A DNA stretch of 64,000 nucleotides from Ahaetulla prasina (lineage: Eukaryota > Chordata > Lepidosauria > Squamata > Colubridae): assembly GCF_028640845.1 (NCBI RefSeq), contig NC_080539.1, positions 182,107,459 through 182,171,458 on the forward strand, given 5' to 3'. Position 1 is the stretch's first letter. The number at the start of each line of letters is the position of its first letter. Below, one piece after another: positions 13,001 through 24,030 of this stretch. The notes under the pieces are model-generated. The model was not told the DNA's origin, did no database searches, and saw only the letters and a program-made list of their open reading frames with translations. Made by a program: the position numbers and the translations under genes.

Positions 13001-13590
13001 TATGTTAGAAATAATGAATATGCTACAACAATACATGCACTTTCTTAAGATGCATCTGATACACATGCTGGATAACTGGCATCAGATGTATTACATAATG
13101 AAATAAAACGTATATATTTTAAAACTTATATGAATAAATATTAAATAAAATAAATTAGTACGTATAAGATCAAATCAAGGAACAGAATCAGTATATTCCA
13201 TTCAGACAAATAGAGCCTGTGGACCTATGGGAAGATTTATGTAATACTGAAAAAAAGAAGTGAAAAAATATTCCCCAAATTCAAAGAGGGAAAGCTCCAA
13301 GTTGCTTTCAGAAAAAGGTATCTAAATAGCTAGAGACAGATGGAGGGTGAAAGCCTTGGGTAAGAAAAAAATGTATGGCAACTTAATTTAGGTTTTCAGG
13401 GCGGAACAAGAAAGGACAAGGAAAGATATCTAAATCAACTATGTCAACAAGAATGGAAATAATAGGAAAACATATTTTAAGAAGTTCAGTGAAAACATAG
13501 GGGACTGCTCAGAACTGATCATAAAAAGGATCCAAAAGAGGCAAATGATGTGTAAGAAAAATAGACTGTGCAAAGACTTGCAGGGTGGCA
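10040..13590. other. mostly unique intronic sequence
   Basis: About 3.5 kb with a short GT-rich run (10712-10750) but no clear transposon termini, coding exon or RNA gene. The ORFs here are short and lack recognisable motifs. It is the longest apparently repeat-poor stretch of intron 2. Confidence 0.5.
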
Positions 13591-13599
13591 GATACATAT

Positions 13600-13920
13600 C
13601 TAGGAAGGAAATATGGTCAGGAACTGGCTTGATTGATAAGGTACAAGAGACAATACACCAGCTGTTCAATAGGAAGGCTCAAGGCAGGTGCAGATGAAAT
13701 AACCACTGAATTGTTCAAAGGTTCAAAGACAAAGCTCTTAAAGTATTTTTTATTAAAAAATATGAAACAAGACTGTGCGGTCTCAAGACTGGAAAAGATC
13801 AGTGAATGAAGCTGTATTAAAGAAAGAGAGATGAAAAGGAAAGTGCAAACTACTAAACCAATTGTTCTAATTCCTAGCATAAGCCGTAAATTTAAGATCA
13901 AGTCTTTCAAAAAAGAATAA
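13600..13920 (+). mobile_element. BovB/RTE-like LINE remnant, frameshifted
   Basis: Reading across frames gives a pattern like KAQGADEITTELFK, then TTKPIVLIPSISRKFK. This resembles the BovB reverse-transcriptase stretch KAxGxDEIPxELFK and its NYRTIALISHASK-like block. It is heavily decayed, with frameshifts and no intact ORF. BovB is common in snakes, but this match rests on two short blocks. Confidence 0.4.
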
Positions 13921-14010
13921 ATCCAAACTTGATAAGTATCACTTTAGTATCACTAAAGCATTCAGAAAAAAGAATGTGGCATAAAATAGGATAGCTAACA
14001 TGTGTGTGTG

Positions 14011-14147
14011 CAGTGGTGGGATTCAGCCAGTTTGCACCACTTCAGGAGAACCGGTTGTTAACTTTCTGAGCAGTTTGCTGAACTGGTTGTTGGAAGAAAT
14101 CATTAGGGCAGAGAACCAGTTGTTAAATTATTTGAATCCCACCACTG
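14011..14147. mobile_element. hAT-like MITE (137 bp)
   Basis: The ends are inverted: CAGTGGTGGGATTCA at the left and TGAATCCCACCACTG at the right. Flanking 8-mers tgtgtgtg and tgtgtggg fit an 8-bp duplication inside a GT-rich target. The interior carries repeated GAACCGGTTGTTAA-type segments. Confidence 0.85.
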
Positions 14148-14159
14148 TGTGTGGGGGTG

Positions 14160-14440
14160 GGGGGGGTTATATTAAATTTATACAGCCGCCCATCTCACTA
14201 CTGTGACTCTGGGAAATTTACAAAGCTAGAAATCCTCAAAAACAACACACCACCCACAAACAAAATCATTTGAATCATTAAAAACAATAAAACAATTAAA
14301 AACATAATGCTGTAGAAGTACCATTCATTTTACTAAAAGCACAACCATTTAGCAGGGTCTACCAACAATACCAGATCCCCTGACCAAATGGCAGAGCCAA
14401 GTCTTCAGGCTCTTCTAGAAGGGCAACAAGATCATTTTAA
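14160..14440 (-). mobile_element. old LINE 3'-end-like remnant
   Basis: ATTTATACAGCCGCCCATCTC and ACTCTGGG followed by A-rich and AAAACAATTAAAA stretches resemble a decayed minus-strand LINE 3' end, similar in layout to 6800-7125. No coding match was readable. Confidence 0.3.
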
Positions 14441-14689
14441 CATCATTAAAATAAATGTAATTCCCAATGTACCTAATAGTTTGTATGAAATCCCTATAAG
14501 CATTGTGCATGCATGTATGTCCATGCATACCTGTGTTGACTTTTCAGGTCAAACCAGATAGGAAACACAAAATAATAGGGCCAGAATGCATTTTGGAGGC
14601 TTTCTAGTCCTATCCCCTGCCCAAAGCCAGATGAGCTAATTCTATTTTATTATAAAGATAGACTGACAAAATTTTACTAATCTGACCGA

Positions 14690-14850
14690 ACATTTCTCCA
14701 ACTGTCTCCTTTACAACTCAAGAAACTAGGGAGGATCTCTTCTGAGCCTCCTGTCCCACCCCCTATGCAGATGTGGGTTGTGCTATCTCTTATTTGACTA
14801 TTTCTTTGGTAGCATCTCTTAGTCCAGTCTCCTAAGGTCCAAATATGTGA
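14690..14850. repeat. unclassified dispersed repeat, copy 1
   Basis: Shares blocks such as TCTCCTTTACA, AGCATCTCTT and CAGTCT-CCAAGGTC-type ends, in order, with 19880-20040. Two diverged copies in the same orientation indicate an interspersed repeat I cannot name. Confidence 0.45.
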
Positions 14851-15522
14851 TGGGTTGTGAGAGAATAACTTTGGAAGACAAGATGAAGAGCCACAGCCTA
14901 GAGACAATGGTCTGAAGAACAAAATCTGAGCTCAAACCAGAAAAATAAATTGAGAAAGTATCTCAGAACTGACTCTCCCTGGTTCTCCAGAATATAAAGG
15001 CAAGGGAGAGAAAAAGCTCTTTCAGATTTGCAAAATGCTGTCACTGAACCCTACAACACAGGTTGTATTAGTATTAGTTTCCCATCTGGACTGACTCTAA
15101 AAGGTCTGGCAGTTGATGTTGTGGGGTGATTCAGAACTCAGAATTTATTTTAAAAAATACTTTTGTAGAAGATCTGGATGGAGGTTAAGATATTTGCATT
15201 AGATCAACTAGTGGATAAAAAGTATGAATTTTTATCATTTTCTGTGTTTAAAGATAAATGTTCTTTGTCATCTGCTACCCACTGGCAATATTTATAATTA
15301 CAACATTTATTGACATCTCAATTTGGACTTTAACGCTTTCAGCCTCAGACTCATCTAATTTATTAGAAGGGATCATTAACGCCTTTCAGACCAAAAGATC
15401 ACAATTGGTCTTTATAAAGATCTGATGTCAATAAATCATTAAAGCTGACATGCAACTTAAGATAAAGATTGAATCAAATAAAGAACTAGAAACCCCCATG
15501 ATAGATTATGGCTTATAATGAA

Positions 15523-15556
15523 ACAAAACAAAACAAAACAAATAAAACAAAACAAC
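15523..15556 (+). repeat. (AAAAC)n microsatellite
   Basis: A run of AAAAC units, some imperfect. It lies just upstream of an L1-like remnant. Confidence 0.85.
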
Positions 15557-15960
15557 TCAAATTTATTGGACTCCACTGGGTTTGTACAGGAAAAAAAGTA
15601 ATTTATTCTATTGTTGGAGATGCAACCTGCTAAATTCTTCATTAAAATATGTGGTTTTGCAATGTCCTAAAGTTGATACATTTTGGGAAGAAGTAAGTTA
15701 CAAAGTTTAATATTTAATATTTTCTAGTGCAACACATTCTTTTGAACCACTTGTATATTATGTGGAAATTGACAGCTGGACCATGGAAACTGATTCTTCA
15801 GCATTACAAAGAAAATTTATGGCCCAACTAACCAGCAGATTGAAGAGCTGATATTTTCTTATCTTATAAATGAATCGAATAAAGTTATAAATTTGGCATG
15901 GATAATAAAAAGGGTTATTTTTTATTGAAACTGTTATGTAAAAATTTCAAATTACATATT
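15557..15960 (+). mobile_element. L1-like LINE ORF2 3' remnant
   Basis: One frame reads CWRCNLLNSSLKYVVLQCPKVDTFWEEV, resembling the cysteine-containing C-terminal stretch of squamate L1 ORF2 (CWRC...CPKV..FW). The DNA is also alignable by eye with 47040-47420 (ACTCCACTG, GGAAACTGA, TTTATGGCCC). It has stops and frameshifts. Confidence 0.5.
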
Positions 15961-16148
15961 TGTATGAGATGTAAATAATTATGTAAATTATTTAACTTGA
16001 ATTTTTTTCCTCTTTTCTCTTTCATTGAAAACCCAATACAGATTATGCTAGAATGTGGAATCTATTAAAGCTAATGGGTCTGCTACAACATCAGAATATT
16101 CTTCAGAAGAATCTTTACAATAAAGGAAAAGCTAATGTTACAACTGAG

Positions 16149-16519
16149 TGTCAGCCCTGGAGGCCATCTTTTTCTTTGCATCTTCAGGGTGCCACACTTA
16201 GTGCTGTGGGAAATTGGGAGAGGGTTGCACGGAGTTGTAGAGATATCTAGTCATAATAAGATTCTTTTCTCTGGGAATCAAGGTCATTCAGCCTTCACCT
16301 GGAGTGGTGTGACTGGGAGGCATCTCCTGTTGGTGCATTGATTGGACCATGTGATGGACATGTGGGTGCAGGGGAAGGGACTTGGACTTTCTTTTGGGTG
16401 GGGGAAATCTGGAAGCTTTCAGATTCGGGTTTTCCCAGATGTGCCAATCTCTAATAAAACAGAACTTTGAGGAACCTCAGAGTCTTCTTTCATTGGGGGT
16501 GTTACTTGGAACCCTGACA
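16149..16519 (+). mobile_element. solo LTR (371 bp) with 5-bp target duplication
   Basis: It starts TGTCAG and ends CTGACA, the short inverted repeat expected of an LTR. CTGAG lies on both sides (16144-16148 and 16520-16524). An AATAAAA polyadenylation signal sits at about 16454. The region after it ends GGTGTTACTTGGAACCCTGACA. No internal region or second LTR is attached, so it is a solo LTR left by recombination. Gypsy/ERV class is not resolved. Confidence 0.88.
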
Positions 16520-16695
16520 CTGAGGTTGGAGAAGCAAATTAATTCTACATGGCAAGGAAACTGAAGTTAGGATGAATATTTCCCCTATATTTTTTTTTAC
16601 CTTATGCACATTTTAAGAATGGCAGGTTTGGAAGATATAATAATTAGAATCAAAACAGGAAGTAACAAGATTAATAAGTTTATTGGAAGTAAATA

Positions 16696-17521
16696 TTGAG
16701 GGTGTTACTTGGAACCCTGACATTAACCCAAATCTCCTTTTAAAACCTCAAACAGCTCCCTGACTTCCAGGGCACTGTCTGGGGTCCTGAGCCCCAAACG
16801 CTGACCTGATACTGGGTGGCGTGAAGACTTGGGGAGGATGGAGGAGAGCATGGCGACTACAGAGGAAACTACCGGGACTGGTTCAATAGTCTACGATGAA
16901 ATCATCTACTCCTCTTCCAAATCTATGGTGAAGGCAGCAGAGGCTACGGAAGTGGAATGCCGACAGGATGCCTGGCCTAAAGAACCGTACCCCTGGCAAC
17001 CCGCTCAACCGGATCACTCTCTATGGGGCAAGGCTGCGGGATCCGCACCATCCCAAGAGTTGCTACCCGGGGCGACGCTGCGGGAACTGCAGATGGGGCC
17101 AAGCAGAATGGAGCAGACCCAAGCCTTTGAATGGAGAGCACCGAGACCAGCAGATCTTAGTGATTCCCAGGAGTGGGGCTTTTCACCGCTGATGCAAAGC
17201 CAGTCGCTGGTGGGTCTACTGGAGTTGTTCGACCAGCTCAACATGGGCAGCATCGCACAACCTCCTGTTACCAGCCCACTTGGCTGGGTTCTGGCTCAGC
17301 CCACATTCACCTTCCAGGGCCAGGGGACTACAGCAGCACCAAGTGGCATATTGGCCTCATTTCACTTGGCGTGAAGCAGATTGCACCTTAGCCTTCCCCA
17401 TTGGGCCCGGTCTACTGGGATGACAGCTCCTGCTGGAGTTGGGATGGTGCTGCAGCAAGGCCCGTTAGAATTGTCCAGCCCAGCGCTATGAGGACAAGTG
17501 TTGAGAGCACTGAGACCCAAC
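16696..17521 (+). mobile_element. LTR-element-derived insert with a 181-codon ORF
   Basis: The insert begins with GGTGTTACTTGGAACCCTGACA, the same as the 3' end of the solo LTR at 16149-16519. It continues as leader-like DNA and a GC-rich ORF (16829-17374, MGRMEESMATTEETTGTG...). The ORF is acidic and Gln/Pro-rich without recognisable domains; gag-like is only a guess from its position after an LTR end. A 19-bp direct repeat (agtttattggaagtaaata) lies at 16677-16695 and 17522-17540. That is longer than an LTR integrase duplication and more like a LINE-type or repair-mediated event. No poly(A) is seen. Confidence 0.55.
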
Positions 17522-17540
17522 AGTTTATTGGAAGTAAATA

Positions 17541-18420
17541 AGATGTCCTCAATGTAAAAAGTAAAATGAAAAGTACTAAATATTAAACAGGATAAAGATA
17601 ATGTCAACCACTAATATGCATGCTCAAGAACTAATGGTGAACGATAGGCTTTTTTTTCTCTTGAGCTCAAGAATAAAAAGAGTTGGGCAGTTTGTTGAAC
17701 AAGTAAAGAAGAAATTACTTTTGAGGAAAAGCAATAAAATCATGAAAAATAAAAATACTTCAATAACAAAGAGCTAAATAATTAAAGCAATGGTTTCCCC
17801 TGTGGTGATGTGTGTGCCTATGAAAGCTGAACACCAAAAATGAAAGAAATAAAATATTTTTGTACATCTGAGGGGTTACTAAGAGTACCATGAACTGCAA
17901 GAGCTAATCATTTGGATCTGGCTAAAATAAAGACTATTGTATTTCATAAGGTAAGGATCAGCAAACACAAATGCACAAAGTTGGGCATATCATGTGAGCA
18001 GATAATGGATCAGGAAAAAACATTATGCCCGGCAAGTTTGGGAGAGGTAGAAAAATTGAGAAACAAAAAATATGGATGAAAGCATCAATAAAAATAATGG
18101 ACTATCCTTACTAGATGGAGCTCAGGATGGGAGGTATCTGTCCATATAGTCAGTAATTGTTCAGCCCAACCTGATGGCATCTAACTCATTATATAAGTAC
18201 TGATTATATCTACGATACTGCAGAATGCATGGAATGACAATAGATTTGTTACTTACAAGCTTTGGAATTAACAGATGTATTTCTACTTTCAAGACACACA
18301 CTTAAAACCTTGAAAGGTTATGAATTATATCTTCCAAAAAGTCCATCAAAGTACACTTTATATATAAATCTGTATGTTCCTCAGAGGCACTATTTTAGAT
18401 TCATAGGTCTCTTCCAGAAT
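17541..18420. other. intronic sequence, no recognised feature
   Basis: AT-rich non-coding DNA without transposon ends or plausible exons. Confidence 0.45.
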
Positions 18421-18767
18421 ATAGGTAAAGGTAAAGATTCCCCTCGCACATTTGTGCTAGTCATATCCGACTCTAGGGGGCGGTGCTCAACACCGTTTCA
18501 AAGCTGAAAAGCCAGTGTTGTCCGAAGACATCTCCGTGGTCATGTGGCCGGCATAACTAAACACCAGAGGCGCACGGAACGCTGTTACCTTCCCACCAAA
18601 GGTGGTCCCTATTTTTCTACTTGCATTTTTTATGTGCTTTCGAACTGTTAGTTTGGCAGAAGCTGGGACTAGTAACGGGAGCTCACCCTGTAATGCGGCA
18701 CTAGGGATTCGAACCGCTGAACTGCTGACCTTTCGATTGACAAGCTCAGCATCTTAGCCACTGAGCC
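18421..18767 (-). mobile_element. tRNA-derived SINE (Sauria/Squam type)
   Basis: On the minus strand it starts TGGCTCAGTGGCTAAGATGC, an A-box-like RNA polymerase III promoter, then GGTTCGAATCC-like DNA (rc of GGGATTCGAACC), a B box. The body ends with AGAGTCGGATATGACTAGCA and a CCTTTACCTTTACC tail. The layout is that of squamate SINEs mobilised by a LINE partner. The copy is nearly full length. Confidence 0.85.
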
Positions 18768-19164
18768 AAGTTTAAATTGCAAGGAAGAGATATGTTTTAA
18801 TAGAATTTATTTTTAATAGTATTTAGAAAATTGTGAACTCTCAGAAATACTTACACACTGTCGTGATATGGTATCTCTAACTGATTACCAATAACCCTCA
18901 TTATCATTAGTGACAAAACTGATTTAACCATTATTGACAACATATTCTTAAAGTTGTATCAACTTCTAAATGGGACTTTGCAACACCATTGACTGAAATA
19001 AGTTTATTTTAGTTGACAGTATTTAATAGTTCAGTGATGAGTATGAATTTTAACTACTAGGTTTTTATCTCATTAGAAGACATAGAGTTAGAATATCATT
19101 CATATTGGGGAAGGCACTGATGCTCTCAGTAGAAGTGGGAATGGTGAGAGCTGCTTGCAAAGAT

Positions 19165-19405
19165 GTTAGCAAATGGGCCATTTCTGGCCTCCGGAGGACC
19201 TCTAGTGGGGGGGGGGAGGCTGTTTTCATCCTCCCCAAGCTCCTAGAAAGGCTCTGGAGCCTGAGGAGAGCAAAAAACGGGCCTTCCTCACACACACACA
19301 CCCCGGCCCTCTGGAGGCAGGAAAAAGTCTGTTTCCCTACTTCCAGTGGGGCCAGAAGGCCTGAAAATCAGTGGAGCACACGTGCCATAGGTTCGCCATC
19401 ATGGG
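19165..19405. mobile_element. hAT-like element fragment, family D (3' part)
   Basis: Matches the interior and right end of 39647-40212 (CCTCCCCAAGCTC, CTCTGGAG, GCCATAGGTTCGCCATCA). The left terminus is missing or decayed. Confidence 0.6.
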
Positions 19406-19879
19406 TCTATTCGCTTGCAAAAGGTAAGGGAAATTCCAATTACTAAAATTAAGTAATTTTATTGTAAATATATAAACTAAATATATATATATCAACAGAA
19501 AACATTATGTGCAATGCATGCAATTGCATATTCATAGTCCAGGACCAGACATAGGTAATTTTTCACAAACCAAAAACAGAAATATACTGGCGGCAATTAT
19601 CAAAAACAGAGTAATTTATGGAAACAAAAAACAACAGCAATTTGTGATTCAGGGGGATTGTTACTTTCTTTGTTTTTTGAGGAACAGTCTAAAATTCACA
19701 GCACCATTAAACAAAATAATGACTTTGCTAGAATTGTAATCGTAAGTGGAAATTGTACTTTCAGACTTGCAAGATTCTATTAATGTAGCTTTAAAATAAA
19801 GTGGAATTAGCTTCTCTCGCCATGCATCCTGTATCTGGTAAGGTAAGGCTGACATCAATCTTGCAAGACTCAAAGTACA

Positions 19880-20040
19880 GTTCTCCCACCATCTCCTTTA
19901 CAGCCAGATAATTTAGGGAGGGTCCCTCCCCTTCCCCTCCCAAGCCTCTAGGTCTGACCATTAGGCAGCTGTGGGCTATGTTGTCCCTGATCTGACTGTT
20001 CCCTAGGCAGCATCTCTTTGTTCAGTCTGCCAAGGTCAAT
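19880..20040. repeat. unclassified dispersed repeat, copy 2
   Basis: Second copy of the family at 14690-14850, with the same block order and orientation. Confidence 0.45.
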
Positions 20041-21292
20041 CCCAAATACCATTACAGGAATTAAGCATTTTTGCTGATGGGCAATTCATCTGACGTAATG
20101 TATTGTTTCCAGGTAACAGTAAATGATACATGACCTTGTCTCCAAAGGAGGATTCAGAACTTCAAAATCCAAAGAAAAGCAAATGAAGAAAATGTTGGAA
20201 ATATGATAGTAATTTCCTATCAAATTACAAGCTTCTGCCCTGTTTGGCTGTTTCCTACATTTTTCCCCAAGGTTTTCTTTAGCACTTTTCCTCCGTTTTA
20301 CATTTTTTCTAAATCCTTGACTTTTGCTGACTCTCTCAATGGTTTTTATTTAATAATGCTCTTTTAAAAAAAACACTTTTCAGAAACTAAAGAACAAGAA
20401 ATAATCTCTTCCATTTAATGTAGCAAAACTCATTCATTCATTCATTCATTGCAATTTGTTGTTCTCTTAATCTTTAAATGAGTATTCTTTATTCTAATCA
20501 GTAGCAGCTATAACGTAATCTAAGGTCCTAACACATACGCATATGATTGAAAGAAGCAACTAGTCTTGCAAACTAATACTTTTATTCATAAACTGTATTT
20601 GATATATTTTATTATGAAGTAGAAACATTCCCTATTATCTGTGCATACTTCTATGCCTCGATTTTTTCCTCTCTTAAACTGTTACATAATAATATGAAAC
20701 ACTCCAAGATCATTTTCTGCCAACCTCAAAATGTGTAACAGCAGCAAAAATGATTGGCCCATCAGTGCTCACCCTCTAGTTGTCTAATACGAGAATACAA
20801 AAATGTTATTCAATTAGTGTCCTGCTCCTTGAACCGTGTGTAGTAAAGACACTGAAGGATGACATGTTTTTCTTATTCTCATGTTAATCAATTGGAAGAG
20901 GAGCAATGACTGTCTCATAGTTGCATGTATTTGATCATTGGGAAAAAAAGAAAAAGCTAAGCAGTTGTTATGAACGAAACATTCCTATCTGCCAAAATGC
21001 TATTTTTCTGTGTTGCATCTAAAAGCCCCCCGGTGTGATATAGCCTGCCAAGCAAGTTTGCAATCAAGTACTTTCCCCAGTATTTCTATCCATGCTGCTA
21101 TGGTGGCTGGAGGAGAAAAGAGGGATACCTAAATTCAACCCCACCCCCATAAAACTCTCTGTAGGCAGACTGTAAAAACAAGAAATATTATTATTATTAA
21201 GAGGCTAAATCTCTATGGGAGAAGAAGGGCAATAACCGCAGATGCTGGGAAAGGAGAGGAGGCAAGTGTTCCCACTAGTAAAAAACTAAGCT
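20041..21292. other. intronic sequence, short ATTC run only
   Basis: No genes or clear transposons. There is a five-unit ATTC run near 20430-20450 and a short ATT run near 21188. Confidence 0.5.
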
Positions 21293-21603
21293 TCCCACAA
21301 AGTTTGTAGCCCCACAGCAATTCAAAAGAAAAGATCACCTTTACTGCAGTTTCAGATACAACAGAGCTGTCAGGAATAAATTGACCCAGAGCTCCAAAAC
21401 AACTGACATTGTGACATCGGACAGCTCCTGAGCTTATCCAAAGTGACATTGAGCAGATGTGGCCTGAGGTATTTAAATGTCCCTGTAGAAGCAAGAGCTT
21501 GATACTGAAATGCAGATGTTCAATGTGTGCTATAGAGCAGGGGTCTCCAACCTTGGTCCCTTTAAGACTTGTGGACTTCAACTCCCAGAGTCCCTCAGCC
21601 AGC
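21293..21603. repeat. 311-bp duplicated segment, copy 1
   Basis: Apparently identical to 22302-22612, offset 1009 bp, in direct orientation. Its right end coincides with the apex of the palindromic MITE at 21538-21667. The complete MITE with its target duplication is present here, so this copy is the likely source. Confidence 0.9.
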
Positions 21604-21667
21604 TGGCTGAGGAACTCTGGGAGTTGAAGTCCACAAATCATAAAGAGACCAAGGTTGGAGACCCCTG
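21538..21667. mobile_element. palindromic hAT-like MITE (130 bp)
   Basis: The arms are CAGGGGTCTCCAACCTTGGT and its mirror ending GGTTGGAGACCCCTG. They meet at a CAGCCAGCTGGCTG apex. Perfect 8-bp target duplications (ctatagag) occur at 21530-21537 and 21668-21675. It is in the same family as 8968-9064. Confidence 0.93.
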
Positions 21668-22301
21668 CTATAGAGCACAACATGAAGAGGGCAGTCATCA
21701 CTGTGTTCATAAAGTGTACACTGTATGGTCTCTAATGGTTTAGACCAGCTAGGACTGAATGTAATGTCTACCTCTGAAACAGAAGTGAGCAGCTCTTGCA
21801 AAGTTTGGGGTGGGGTGGGGCCCACAATTCACCCGCTCAATCAACTGAATTGAATAGAAAGCATTCTCATATCAAAAGGACTGATGCCCTAGGCAGGGCA
21901 AGGTTGTGTTTCAAAGCCTTTTTCTAAGAGATTTGGAGGAGGGTCAGAAGTATGAATTGAAGGCAAACTACTTTCTTTTCAATCCTTAAAAAACCTCCTC
22001 CCATGGCCCTAAATTACATTAATTTAATTTCCATTAAAATGTAATTGTCAATAAAATAATTTGGCTTTACTGGTGCAATTTCAGGGGTGGGATCTATTTT
22101 CTATTTCTATTCTATTACAATAGAATAGATCTAAATAGATCTATTCTATTTTCATCCTTTAAGGGGTGGAGAGGAGATAAAAAATTCTGCCATTAAAACC
22201 AAGTCATTTTGCCAGCAAACTTCACTGGCATATTCTGGCAGCATTGGGAACTGTTAATTGGGTGCTTGGACACCTGCTGTGGCCCACAGATCAGTGAATT
22301 A

Positions 22302-22612
22302 TCCCACAAAGTTTGTAGCCCCACAGCAATTCAAAAGAAAAGATCACCTTTACTGCAGTTTCAGATACAACAGAGCTGTCAGGAATAAATTGACCCAGAG
22401 CTCCAAAACAACTGACATTGTGACATCGGACAGCTCCTGAGCTTATCCAAAGTGACATTGAGCAGATGTGGCCTGAGGTATTTAAATGTCCCTGTAGAAG
22501 CAAGAGCTTGATACTGAAATGCAGATGTTCAATGTGTGCTATAGAGCAGGGGTCTCCAACCTTGGTCCCTTTAAGACTTGTGGACTTCAACTCCCAGAGT
22601 CCCTCAGCCAGC
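22302..22612. repeat. 311-bp duplicated segment, copy 2
   Basis: Duplicate of 21293-21603. It contains the flank and only the left arm of the MITE, stopping at the hairpin apex. It then runs straight into the captured coiled-coil sequence at 22613. Confidence 0.9.
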
Positions 22613-23230
22613 AAAGCCGGCCTCTACTTGTTCCTCCCCTCTGAGCCACTCCTCGCCTCCCCGCCTGGGCTCCTTAGGGCCCCAACAGGAAGCAGTTGTT
22701 GGCATTAAGCAGCCACCATAAGACAGAGTTGGCAAAACAGCTGGCTCAGTTCAAATTGGATCTGACCGAGAAGGAGGCTCAGCAGAAGCACCTCACTGAG
22801 GATTACAAGCATAGGCTTTCAAGCAGAGGGCAGACCTGCAGGAGTACAAGGCCAGGTACCAGCACCTGGAGGCTCAGCAGGCTGAGATGGTTAGCCAGTT
22901 CCAGGCCATGATGCAGTCCCACTGGAACAAGGCCCTCCAGCTCTTTGCCACCAGCGGTGCTTCCCTTCAGCCTTCAGCCTTCGCCCAAAGCCCCACACCA
23001 GGCTGAAGCAGACCCCAAGTCAGAGTTTCTTTCCCCCTCCAACCTGCACAAAAAGACCCCAAAGGAGGAGACTCTCTGCAGCAATCCCAGCATGGGCAAC
23101 TGCAAGGAGCTGATGTGGGCCAAGGTGGGATTGCTATTTCTTCCCCGTCTTCCCAGGAGCATGGGACTTCTTGCGACTGGGCCCTGAGCTCCCTTGCAGT
23201 TTGTTCTGCTGCTGGAGGATGGGCTGGCTC
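22613..23230 (+). pseudogene. captured coiled-coil gene fragment (copy 1), frameshifted
   Basis: A GC-rich stretch unlike its AT-rich surroundings. Joined over frames it reads HKTELAKQLAQFKLDLTEKE, QQKHLTEDYKHRLS, then YKARYQHLEAQQAEMVSQFQ and MMQSHWNKALQLFATSG. This is strongly heptad-like, the sort of sequence found in coiled-coil and centrosomal proteins. At least one frameshift (near 22825) and stops break it. The same sequence recurs at about 51830-52275 inside a hAT-like element, so it is probably an exon or cDNA piece carried by a transposon. I cannot identify the parent gene. Confidence 0.6.
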
Positions 23231-23654
23231 AGGGAAATTTTGATGAGATTTTATTACCTATTTATTAATCAGGCTTGATGAATTGCTGATCCATTAAACA
23301 GATATCTTGACCATATTTTAACAGTTTACAAGAAAAAAATAGTTGCCTTCATTGAAAATCATAATGAAATTACTGTATACTATACTATATCCCCTTCATT
23401 CCCTTGATGTATTTCTTGTCTAGGATGACCTGCTTCCACATTGCTTTTAAAAGCCAAAGCATCCCTCCCAAAATTGATGTATTTTCAGTGCTTAATGATT
23501 AATTAATGCCTTTCCAGATACCGGCATCATGGGGGGATGTAAACCTACTAAACAAACAAGCAAACAAAAAAGCTTGGTCATTTGTGAAAAAGAAGCCTGC
23601 TATTATTTTTCAATGTGTTTAGCCAAAATGTCATTGCAGTACCTGACAACTTGT

Positions 23655-23820
23655 GCTACTTATAAAAAGAATGAGGGGTCCTTGGTTGTCTCTGAGCTTG
23701 CTTGTTTTCTTAGCTACTCATCAGTCCTGACTAGCACTGATGATGTTACCTAGTCTGAGTAATGAAACATCTGCAAGAAAAAAAGGAAGCTCAGAGAGAA
23801 CCAAGGACCCCTCAAATCAA
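23655..23820. mobile_element. Penelope-like element end (inverted-repeat form)
   Basis: The core GCACTGATGATGTTACCTAGT followed by AATGAAACATCTGCAAGAAA and GCTCAGAGAGAACCAAGGAC matches 46335-46430. An inverted partner (GGGGTCCTTGGTTGTCTCTG and CTTGCTTGTTTTCTTAG) lies to its left. The core is therefore flanked by arms of opposite orientation. Penelope assignment is from recalled family features. Confidence 0.5.
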
Positions 23821-24030
23821 CCCTGAGCTACAAATATTCTCCTTTTATTAGTATAAAAAGAATCAATGGAGATGGTTATTTGTTGGTGGAAGAGACTTCC
23901 TGGTTCATTTTGAACCCAAGATTTGATCTAGGACCACGAAACAGAGGTTTTGCCCTTCAACGCAAAGAAATCTAGAAGTTTAGCTGTGAAGAACTGCCCC
24001 TAACGCTAGGTAGCTGCAACAGCAGGGCTA

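Noticed and set aside
21213..21710. 165-codon minus-strand ORF
   Set aside because: It runs through a duplicated segment and a palindromic MITE. The same translation recurs at 22291-22614 purely because the DNA is duplicated.
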